DNA from: JAXGQD01 sp964401615
GTDB taxonomy: Bacteria; Bacillota; Clostridia; Saccharofermentanales; Fastidiosipilaceae
Reading direction: 5' to 3'
DNA: 5,184 nt
NCBI GenBank assembly: GCA_964401615.1
Contig: CAYNZF010000097.1
Span: forward strand, 1-5,184
Shown here piece after piece: positions 1 to 5,184 of this stretch; the first letter of the stretch is position 1; each line of letters opens with the position of its first letter. The position numbers were made by a program, and so were the translations under genes. The notes under the pieces are model-generated. The model saw only the letters and a program-made list of their open reading frames with translations. It was not told the DNA's origin and searched no databases.

Positions 1-732
1 AAACAGGCATTTCACTGTTTTGCCACCTCCACCTAATCGTTGATCGTAATTTTTTAATAAAGGCCAGGCGAGCAATACGCCTATCTGATAGAGCTGTTCC
101 CACCACAAACCACGCCGGGATAATAGATGTGACAAATTCACCAGGACAAACGAACTGAGCGCAATAAGCGTAAAAGCGCGAAATCTTTTGCCTTCATCCT
201 CGCGATATACCGCAAAATAGTAAACCCACAAAACCACGAAAAACATCCAATCGCCAAACAGTGACAAAACGCAGAGCAAGGCCAGCGGATAGGGATCTCC
301 TGTGTTTTCTGCTCCTCCGCGATAAATGATCAATGCGATGAGACTCAGGAGCAGAGTAAATATTACTGAGCTTTGCTCAAATGGAAAAAATTGCAGATGT
401 CCCTCTTTCCATTCCAAAGGCCAATGACCGCTGTTAAAAAACTGAAAGGAAAAATGTGAAACAACAGCCAGCAGAGCCAGGCGGAGAGCGTACTTTTTCA
501 CATCACGAGTATGGAAGTACCCTTCAACGATCAAAAATGACATAATCGGCGCGGCTAAACGTCCCAGGAGATGAAATATCTGAGCGTTATAGCTGTTCAA
601 AGGTAAAAAAGCCCAAGCCAGATGGTCAAGTGTCATGGCCAAAATGGCAATCAATTTCAAAGCGTTGGCTGAAAAATCTGTTTTGTTTTTCTGCATATGG
701 ACTTGGCTTGCTTCTACTTGCATCGCGCTCAA
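1..732 (-). CDS. TraX-family membrane protein (putative acyltransferase), 3' end outside window
   Basis: Translating the minus strand from TTG at 732 gives 244 codons without a stop before base 1, so the C-terminus is missing. The N-terminal core reads ALKLIAILAMTLDH (residues 24-37), followed by GRLAAPIMSFLIVEGYFHTR (57-76) and KKYALRLALLAVVSH (79-93). This order, with the DH pair, the R-x-A-x-P-I segment and the H-T-R after a glycine, is typical of the TraX family. About eight hydrophobic stretches are visible (near 22-43, 50-70, 82-99, 121-137, 149-160, 162-176, 186-202 and 214-226), so it is an integral membrane protein. The last visible residues (GGGGKTVKCLF) match the segment just before the family's C-terminal FYP-x-H helix, so probably only a few tens of residues are missing. 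F-plasmid TraX acetylates the pilin N-terminus. Chromosomal Firmicutes members are mostly uncharacterised, so the substrate here is unknown. No other conjugation gene is in view. By eye its GC content (about 43-45% in sampled lines) is below that of the neighbouring adhesin. Confidence 0.88.
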   Translation of the reverse strand, partial: MSAMQVEASQVHMQKNKTDFSANALKLIAILAMTLDHLAWAFLPLNSYNAQIFHLLGRLAAPIMSFLIVEGYFHTRDVKKYALRLALLAVVSHFSFQFFNSGHWPLEWKEGHLQFFPFEQSSVIFTLLLSLIALIIYRGGAENTGDPYPLALLCVLSLFGDWMFFVVLWVYYFAVYREDEGKRFRAFTLIALSSFVLVNLSHLLSRRGLWWEQLYQIGVLLAWPLLKNYDQRLGGGGKTVKCLF

Positions 733-738
733 CTTTCA

Positions 739-744
739 CTCCTT
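739..744 (-). promoter_or_regulatory. Ribosome binding site AAGGAG deciding a TTG start
   Basis: The minus strand reads AAGGAG TGAAAG TTG AGC GCG ATG. The Shine-Dalgarno core lies 6 nt before the TTG at 730-732 but about 15 nt before the ATG at 721-723. The codon two before the TTG is an in-frame TGA (736-738), so the coding region cannot begin further upstream. TTG at 732 is therefore the preferred start. ATG at 723 is the alternative, and ATG at 696 has no good site in front of it. Confidence 0.72.
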
Positions 745-758
745 TTCGCCTTGCTTGA

Positions 759-787
759 ATTATATCCGAACGTGATTACTATGTGAT
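759..787 (-). promoter_or_regulatory. Sigma-70/SigA-type promoter for the TraX-like gene
   Basis: A perfect TATAAT -10 box lies at 759-764 on the minus strand. Seventeen bases upstream is ATCACA (782-787), which matches the TTGACA consensus at four of six positions. The expected transcription start is near 752, giving a leader of about 20 nt that contains just the ribosome binding site. The promoter sits downstream of the hairpin terminator, which supports independent transcription of the TraX-like gene. No operator-like inverted repeat was seen around it. Confidence 0.6.
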
Positions 788-792
788 GTAAC

Positions 793-822
793 AAAGAGAG
801 CCGGAATTTTCCGGCTCTTTTT
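793..822 (-). terminator. Rho-independent terminator after the adhesin gene, possibly bidirectional
   Basis: A perfect inverted repeat AGAGCCGGAA / TTCCGGCTCT occupies 797-806 and 809-818, with only two bases between the arms. It starts about 25 nt after the adhesin stop codon. On the minus strand it is preceded by an A run and followed by CTTTGTT, a modest U-tract. On the plus strand it is followed by five T residues, so it could stop transcription from both sides, although no plus-strand gene is seen here. Confidence 0.82.
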
Positions 823-843
823 GACAACTATCGCGTAGAATTA

Positions 844-3800
844 TCACGCTCTGTTTCGTGCTTTTAGCTGCCTCTTCATGAATAAAATGCTTGCAGCTAA
901 GGCAAAAGACAATCCGCCAGCAGCCTTGGCCAAGGGAAGCTTGGGGTCATTTTCACCCGTTCTGGGCAAGATAGGCGCGACCGGTGCAGGTATCTGCTCG
1001 TTCATCACAGAGATTTTTAGCGCTGAGCTTGTGCCGTGCTCTGCGGTGAGGTCGATGTTCCGGTCAGCCGCTGCTTTGTATCCTTCCGGAGTAAAGTTTT
1101 CTTTCAGGACATACTTGCCTACGGGCAGGTAATGCATAAAAATGTCGCCGTGCTGGCTGGACAAGACCGTGTCGTGCGCGCCGTTGGCGTCCGCGATCCA
1201 GATACCGTCTTGCAGCGTCCAGTAGATTTTGACGCCTGAATCCGTAAAGAGCTGGAAGCCCACATCCTCAATGGCTTGGCCCTTGTCGTCTGTCTTCTTG
1301 ATTTCGAAACGCGTGGGCTCGTCGCTGAACTCGGTAGTGCCTTCAACGCTGCCGTCTTTGTTTAACTTGAACGTGAAGATGTTCTTATTCAGTATGTATC
1401 CAAACGGATGAATGCTTTCTTTGAAGCGGTAGGTCTTGCCCCCATCAAGTCCGATGATTTGGGTTTGGCCGTGGTCGTCTGTGAATCCCTTGAAGACCTC
1501 ATTGCCTTTTTCGTCGTACACGGTAATTTCCGCGCCCGGTACGGGTTTACCGTTGGTGACATCGTCCTTTTCGAGGATGACTCTCGTCAGTTCATCGATC
1601 ATGGTGACTTTTTTGCCGTCGCCCATGGTGAAGCTGATGCTGGAAGCGCAGGAATAGCCTGCAGGGGCCAAGTCTTCGTGGAGGGTGTAACGTTCGCCTT
1701 CGTACAGACCTCTGACGATGTGCACGGTGTCACCGCTGGTCCATGCTTCAACGGTTTTACCGTCCCTGTCCGTGATTTTCATGGATGCTCCGGGCAGCTC
1801 TGTGCCTGTGGTGCCGTCCTGTTTACTGAATTCTGCGGTGGTCAGCTCGTCTATCATCACGACTTCTTGTTTGCCTTCGGTATTCGCAATCGTGAAGTCG
1901 ATGCTGTTCGCCACCACATAGCCTAGAGGGGCCAGGTCTTCGTGAAGAGTGTAGGTTTTACCGACTTCCAGGCCGCGGATGACGAAGGGTACCTCGCTGC
2001 TGATCCATTCCACCACGGTTTTCCCTGCCGTGTCGGTCAGTTTCATGGACGCGCCGGGGATTTCTGCTCCCGTGCCGGCGTCCTGCTTGCGGATTTCCAC
2101 GGTGGTCTTGGTGTTGCTTATCACCACCCCTTGCACCATCGCCTCGTCTTTCACTGTAAAGCTCACATCCTTCGTCGTGGCATAACCGGCTGCGGATTTG
2201 ATCTCCCGTAGTACGTAGGTTCCTCCAACCACCAGACGCTTGATAACATGTGCTTCGGTCGTAGATGTCCACTTGTCAATCAACTTACCATTGAGGTCGT
2301 AGAGCTCAAGTTCTACGCTTGCGAGCGCTGCTTCGCTTTCCTGATCGATTTTCAGGATACTGACCTCTGAAGGGCTGTTATTGAATGTCACTCTCGTTAC
2401 TGTGTCGTTTTCTGTAACTTCGATATCTAAGGGGTTCCTGGCACTGACGTAGCCAACGGGTGCGGCCGTTTCAATGAAGCGGTACCTGCCCATCTCCAGA
2501 TTTTCCCAGCTGAGCTGTCCGTTTTCATCCACAGACCAGTCGTTTTCCCCCACTTGGTTCAGCACGGGGATTAACGTCCCTTCGTTGGTGAGTCCGTAGA
2601 TTTCAAAGCGCGCGCCCGTGAGTAGTACGCCTGTCTCTACGTCTGCTTTGGACAGCAAAAGCTCGCCGGTTTTAGGCACGTTGGTGACGGGTTCAGCCGT
2701 TGTTGTGAGGCTTTCTTCTAGTCCCTCAACGAAGCTGACTTTGATGAGAAAGTTTTGCTCGTCAAGCACATAGTTGCCGTTCGTGCTGAATTCCTTGAAA
2801 TAGTAGCTGCCGGGCAAAAGGTCACCCACGATCATGTCACCGATGGCAATGCCTTGGTCCGGGTCGGCCTGCATGGCGGGCTTGACGACCGCGATCAGGC
2901 TGTCTTTGGCCAATCCTTGCATGCTTTCGTTGGTGTAGACCCCAAAGGTAACATCCTTGAGCGCGCCGTTTTCGTGGTGGAACAAGGGCGTGGCTGCCAT
3001 GGTCTTGTTCATCTTCACATTCAAAATTTGACGTTTATTGACGATTTCGCTGGTGTTCTTGAGCGTAAAGAGGACGCACTGTTCTTCAGGGGTGAATTCC
3101 ACCTCATACACCGTTGGGTCCAGAAGGTAACCGCTTGGAGCCGACTTCTCGACTAATCGGTACTTGCCCAGGGGGATGTCCGTGAAGACGAGTTCTTCGC
3201 CCGCTGCTGTCATGCCGGACTTGACCACATCGCCGGCGCTGAAGAACTTGCTTTGACCGTCGAAGCTGTAGAGGTCTTCCGCCGCGATCAGTTCAAAGCC
3301 CACGCCTGCGAGGATCTTGCTTGTGTAGACGGGCTTGTTTACAGTGAATTCTTTTTCGATCAAGGCCCCTTCCAATACGGTGGTCGTTTCATTAGCCGCT
3401 TCCGCGTCTTCCACATACTTCGGGTTATGAATCATGACTATTTCGGCCTTGCTTACCCTGGTCTGGGTAAAGGTGACCAAGGCGCTTGTTTGCACATAAT
3501 AGCTGGTGGTGACACCTGCCAAACTGAGGTCGTACTTGCCGGCTTTTAGTGTGATGGGACTCACCGTTTCGCCAAAGACCAATGTCAGATCCACCTTCTC
3601 GCTCCCAGCTTGTCCGACGATCTTGAGCGTTTCGCCTTTGGCCCCGTTCTTGTCAAATTCGACAGGGATCATGTTCATTGTACTGCCGCCGGACAGGAAG
3701 CCGACTTCCGTGGCTTCTGTGGTGGTCTCTGTGGTCACTTCTGTGGTGGTCTCTGTGGTCACTTCTGTGCTTGTTGCAGTCGTTGCAGCGTTCGTTGCTT

Positions 3801-5184
3801 CCGCGCTTGCCAATGTGGCGGTTTCTGTGATTGGAATCGGCCTTGCGGAAGTCGCTGCTGATGGTGCTCTCGCGGCTGTCGCTTCGGTTGCAGAAGTGGT
3901 GCTGGCAGTGGTCGTGCTTTCCGCCGGTACCCCTTCGTAAAGTCCGTTGATTACGACTCGGCCGCCGATGACGACTTCGGTTTTCACCTCGGACTCGATC
4001 TCTTTTGGTTCGACCGGGTCTGCGGTAACGATGGGCTGAATTAAGGTCCCGCTTTCAGGGACTAGGACTTTCACTATTTCCTGCGCCCAGCGTTCAAACA
4101 GTTCCGCGGTCTTGTTGATGCTGAGCTTCCCAAACTGGGCGGTGTTGGGAACGTCCACACCCACCATCTGCTCAACTTCCTCACCAATCTGGACATCGAT
4201 GATGATGGCCTGATCAGTCGGAAGGTTCGCGGGGACGGTAAACGGAATCTTGTGTCCTGCGGTGACGTAGTAGCCTACGGGTGCTTTCGTTTCCACCAGG
4301 TAGTAGTCCCCCGGCAGCAATCGTCCCGGTGTTTCAAAATAGCCTTCGCTGTTTGTGGTGAACTCAGAAATTTGGCTCGGGGTCGGATAGTAGCTGTGCA
4401 TGACGACCTGGCTATCGTCAGACCTATAAATCTCAAAGGTCGCGCCGTTGTGGAGGATGGCTTTTTGAGTCTCCTCGTCAAACTTGCTGACCTGCACTCT
4501 CATGCGCAGCGGTTGGTTTTCTGCGACAAACGAGATCACTTGTCCGTTTTTACTGATGGAGAAGGCCATGTCGGCGATGGGCAAAAGCGTCGGGTAGTTG
4601 CCTGTGCCTACCACTTGATGCAGGGTGTAATCACCATACGGCAGGAGACCCGAGGCTGCCTTGCCCTGGTAATTGGTCGTGAGCGTTTCCACAAGCATGT
4701 CTTTTGCGTCGATGATCTGAAATTCAACCCCGACTTCAGGTTCTTTGACAGCGGAATTGAGAGCCGAATCTTCGGTGTCGGGGTTATGGTTGTCGGCATG
4801 TTTAGTCAGTTCAATTCTGCCGTATAAACCAAGGTTCACGAGCGGGATCAGTCCGTCTGTGCCGGCGACCGTGCTGGACACGCGCGGCATTACAAGCGTG
4901 CCGATTTCGTCTTCCGGCAGAAGGCTGTTTTTCACGATCTCTACCTTGGTGATCGCATGGTCAGCAGCGGTGATGAGTGCGGCGGTATGGTCGGTGTAAT
5001 ACACCAGCGCAGAATGAGCCACGACTACCTGCGCGCCGTTGTTTTCAGCCAGCGCCCTCATCTCGCTTTCGCTGACTTGTTTCGGGAAGCCTGCGATCGA
5101 TATGCCCTCCACCTGCACCATGCCCCTAACATAGATCGGGTTGGGATTGAGCTGGTAGCCGAGCGGCGCTTTACTTTCTTGAAT
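844..5184 (-). CDS. Giant LPXTG-anchored SpaA/CnaB-repeat surface protein, 5' end outside window
   Basis: This is a cell-wall-anchored multidomain surface protein, likely an adhesin or stalk. It has 1446 codons in view. Residue numbers in all entries count from the methionine at 5121, and 21 more in-frame codons precede it, including the box ESKAPLGY of another Cna-B domain, so the real start and signal peptide lie beyond base 5184. Domains in order: Cna-B tail and linker (up to 100), Cna-B 101-207, Cna-B 208-328, an interrupted Cna-B 331-696 with a Thr-rich insertion, Cna-B 697-817, and six Cna-B domains in 818-1375. LPRTG at 1385-1389, a hydrophobic helix 1398-1415 and the basic tail KRQLKARNRA follow. 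Most domains keep the Lys, Glu and Asn/Asp trio that forms intramolecular isopeptide bonds, which would make a stiff, protease-resistant rod. Only two cysteines were noticed (682 and 1158). No YPK-type pilin motif was found, so a backbone pilin is less likely than a monomeric adhesin. The gene ends with tandem stops TGA TAA. The ligand is unknown. Confidence 0.93.
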   Translation of the reverse strand: MQESKAPLGYQLNPNPIYVRGMVQVEGISIAGFPKQVSESEMRALAENNGAQVVVAHSALVYYTDHTAALITAADHAITKVEIVKNSLLPEDEIGTLVMPRVSSTVAGTDGLIPLVNLGLYGRIELTKHADNHNPDTEDSALNSAVKEPEVGVEFQIIDAKDMLVETLTTNYQGKAASGLLPYGDYTLHQVVGTGNYPTLLPIADMAFSISKNGQVISFVAENQPLRMRVQVSKFDEETQKAILHNGATFEIYRSDDSQVVMHSYYPTPSQISEFTTNSEGYFETPGRLLPGDYYLVETKAPVGYYVTAGHKIPFTVPANLPTDQAIIIDVQIGEEVEQMVGVDVPNTAQFGKLSINKTAELFERWAQEIVKVLVPESGTLIQPIVTADPVEPKEIESEVKTEVVIGGRVVINGLYEGVPAESTTTASTTSATEATAARAPSAATSARPIPITETATLASAEATNAATTATSTEVTTETTTEVTTETTTEATEVGFLSGGSTMNMIPVEFDKNGAKGETLKIVGQAGSEKVDLTLVFGETVSPITLKAGKYDLSLAGVTTSYYVQTSALVTFTQTRVSKAEIVMIHNPKYVEDAEAANETTTVLEGALIEKEFTVNKPVYTSKILAGVGFELIAAEDLYSFDGQSKFFSAGDVVKSGMTAAGEELVFTDIPLGKYRLVEKSAPSGYLLDPTVYEVEFTPEEQCVLFTLKNTSEIVNKRQILNVKMNKTMAATPLFHHENGALKDVTFGVYTNESMQGLAKDSLIAVVKPAMQADPDQGIAIGDMIVGDLLPGSYYFKEFSTNGNYVLDEQNFLIKVSFVEGLEESLTTTAEPVTNVPKTGELLLSKADVETGVLLTGARFEIYGLTNEGTLIPVLNQVGENDWSVDENGQLSWENLEMGRYRFIETAAPVGYVSARNPLDIEVTENDTVTRVTFNNSPSEVSILKIDQESEAALASVELELYDLNGKLIDKWTSTTEAHVIKRLVVGGTYVLREIKSAAGYATTKDVSFTVKDEAMVQGVVISNTKTTVEIRKQDAGTGAEIPGASMKLTDTAGKTVVEWISSEVPFVIRGLEVGKTYTLHEDLAPLGYVVANSIDFTIANTEGKQEVVMIDELTTAEFSKQDGTTGTELPGASMKITDRDGKTVEAWTSGDTVHIVRGLYEGERYTLHEDLAPAGYSCASSISFTMGDGKKVTMIDELTRVILEKDDVTNGKPVPGAEITVYDEKGNEVFKGFTDDHGQTQIIGLDGGKTYRFKESIHPFGYILNKNIFTFKLNKDGSVEGTTEFSDEPTRFEIKKTDDKGQAIEDVGFQLFTDSGVKIYWTLQDGIWIADANGAHDTVLSSQHGDIFMHYLPVGKYVLKENFTPEGYKAAADRNIDLTAEHGTSSALKISVMNEQIPAPVAPILPRTGENDPKLPLAKAAGGLSFALAASILFMKRQLKARNRA
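847..969 (-). other. C-terminal cell-wall sorting signal (LPRTG, helix, basic tail)
   Basis: LPRTG is encoded at 955-969 (residues 1385-1389). It follows a short proline-rich linker (PAPVAPI). A charged spacer, a hydrophobic helix AAGGLSFALAASILFM (1400-1415) and the tail KRQLKARNRA come next. This is the standard three-part signal recognised by sortase, which cuts between Thr and Gly and joins the protein to the peptidoglycan cross-bridge precursor. The tail ends at the TGA stop, so the C-terminus is intact. Confidence 0.95.
997..2670 (-). repeat. Array of six tandem Cna-B (SpaA-type) domains
   Basis: Six domains of about 85-105 residues follow each other directly: 818-917, 918-1005, 1006-1093, 1094-1178, 1179-1269 and 1270-1375. 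Each opens with a strand carrying a conserved Lys (825, 924, 1012, 1100, 1185, 1276), usually in K-x-D. Each has a Glu-containing box ending in G-Y (Glu 884, 973, 1061, 1149, 1235, 1341), and each closes with Asn or Asp (914/915, 1003, D1091, D1176, D1267, 1374). The repeat period is 88 residues (264 bp) between domains two, three and four. The third and fourth are most alike, roughly 60% identical by eye, and share the exact string YTLHEDLAP, which suggests a fairly recent duplication. The array lies next to the wall anchor and probably acts as a stalk. Confidence 0.88.
2671..3033 (-). other. Cna-B domain with long internal loops
   Basis: Residues 697-817 form another prealbumin-like domain. 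The first strand is NVKMNKTM (Lys706). The middle reads VTFGVYTNE, a form of the usual A-x-F-x-V/I-Y core, then LLPGSYYFKEF (Glu777) and NYVLDE, and the last strand ends at TNVPKTG (Asn814). Lys706, Glu777 and Asn814 are the likely isopeptide trio. The box lacks the common A-P-x-G-Y ending and has N-G-N-Y instead. Confidence 0.75.
3706..3921 (-). other. Thr/Ser/Ala-rich low-complexity segment
   Basis: Residues 401-472 are mostly Thr, Ala, Ser and Glu, with no aromatic residues and only two or three Arg. The segment is very probably disordered and extended, as in the flexible stalks of Gram-positive surface proteins, and is a plausible O-glycosylation target. It sits in the middle of the visible protein rather than next to the LPXTG anchor, where such regions are usually found. 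Confidence 0.85.
3714..3769 (-). repeat. Perfect 24-bp tandem repeat, 2.3 copies, in frame
   Basis: Two identical 24-bp units lie at 3714-3737 and 3738-3761, with the first 8 bases of a third at 3762-3769. The plus-strand unit begins CTTCTGTGGTGG. On the coding strand the units give two copies of the octapeptide VTTETTTE (residues 454-469). Because 24 is a multiple of three, gain or loss of a unit would change the stalk length by eight residues without breaking the frame. Confidence 0.92.
4138..4821 (-). other. Two Cna-B domains, the first with Gln in place of the catalytic Glu
   Basis: Residues 101-207 start with GRIELTKHAD (Lys107), contain VGVEFQIID and LPYGDYTLHQV, and end near Asn202 (VAENQP). 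The position that is normally Glu is Gln169 (codon CAA, read directly), so the isopeptide bond may not form. Residues 208-328 start VQVSKFDEET (Lys213), contain ATFEIY and the canonical YYLVETKAPVGY (Glu277), and end at VPNTAQF (Asn326), a complete Lys-Glu-Asn trio. Confidence 0.82.
4822..5184 (-). other. Tail of a Cna-B domain and unassigned linker
   Basis: The first visible codons give IQESKAPLGYQLNPNP, the Glu box of a Cna-B domain whose beginning is outside the window. About 110 residues then separate this G-Y from the next domain boundary (VNLGLYG, residues 95-101). That is much longer than the roughly 30 residues usual after the box. The stretch includes VSESEMRALAENNGAQVVV and many short hydrophobic strands. 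I do not recognise a named domain in it. Confidence 0.7.

Larger units (their letters stand above)
3034..4131 (-). other. Cna-B domain interrupted by a large insertion
   Basis: The start GKLSINKTAELFERW (residues 331-345, Lys337) has the form of a first Cna-B strand. The matching second half appears only at about 602-696: ILAGVGFELIAAEDLYSFDG, then LGKYRLVEKSAPSGY (Glu658) and a closing strand with Asn689 or Asn695. The roughly 255 residues between hold a Thr/Ser/Ala-rich segment and a small beta-rich module near 483-570 that has LKAGKYDLSL but no catalytic Glu. In related clostridial proteins the same two halves are usually much closer, so this reads as an insertion within a loop. An alternative is a separate degenerate domain in 331-570 followed by a complete one. 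Confidence 0.6.

Noticed and set aside
1..732. TraX-like gene as evidence of a conjugative plasmid or integrative element
   Set aside because: TraX-family proteins are widespread on Firmicutes chromosomes, and no relaxase, coupling protein, integrase or attachment site is seen here.
1408..1926. Long plus-strand open frame of 172 codons, and others at 3506-3940 and 4252-4827
   Set aside because: They lie entirely antisense to the adhesin frame, have no ribosome binding site seen, and their translations are Val/Phe/Cys-rich mirror products of the repetitive coding strand. They are shadow frames.
1958..2272. Minus-strand open frame of 104 codons in another frame of the adhesin
   Set aside because: It overlaps conserved Cna-B coding sequence completely and its translation has no recognisable motif; it is a shadow.
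2665..2679. VPKTG (residues 815-819) resembling a sortase motif
   Set aside because: No hydrophobic helix or basic tail follows, and another Cna-B domain starts at once. It is the junction between two domains.
3714..3769. Short direct repeats as a possible CRISPR array
   Set aside because: The units are directly contiguous with no spacers and encode in-frame VTTETTTE within the adhesin.
844..5184. Backbone pilin of a sortase-assembled pilus
   Set aside because: No YPK-like pilin motif was found in the visible part, and the protein is far longer than typical backbone pilins. A tip adhesin remains possible, because the N-terminal part is not visible.

Overview
The window shows two genes, both on the minus strand and both cut by the window edges. 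The right-hand 84% (844-5184) is one open reading frame for a very large sortase-anchored surface protein. It is built from a chain of SpaA/CnaB-type prealbumin-like domains and ends in an LPRTG cell-wall sorting signal. The left-hand part (1-732) is a TraX-family integral membrane protein whose last residues lie beyond base 1. An LPXTG protein with many Cna-B domains points to a Gram-positive host. The domain style (a repeated E-x-x-x-P-x-G-Y box and an 'AAEDLYSFDG'-like segment) resembles large adhesins of anaerobic Clostridia, but genus cannot be named from this window.

Layout from high to low coordinate, which is the direction of transcription: 5184-4822, tail of a Cna-B domain plus a linker of unclear fold; 4821-4138, two Cna-B domains, the first with an unusual Gln in place of the catalytic Glu; 4131-3034, one Cna-B domain split by an insertion that holds a Thr/Ser/Ala-rich segment (with perfect 24-bp tandem repeats) and an extra small beta-rich module; 3033-2671, another Cna-B domain; 2670-997, six consecutive Cna-B domains; 969-847, LPRTG, hydrophobic helix and basic tail; tandem stops TGA TAA at 846-841. 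A short intergenic region (733-843) carries a GC-rich hairpin terminator, a sigma-70-type promoter and a ribosome binding site for the TraX-like gene.

The adhesin frame is open right up to base 5184. The first ATG inside the window (5119-5121) is therefore an internal methionine, and the signal peptide and true start lie outside. The TraX-like gene probably starts at a TTG, because a stop codon lies in frame just upstream and the Shine-Dalgarno spacing fits TTG better than the next ATG.

The two genes are separated by a terminator and a dedicated promoter, so they are probably transcribed independently. A functional link (a membrane acyltransferase beside a surface protein) is only a speculation. 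I see no RNA genes, CRISPR array, insertion sequence or plus-strand gene.
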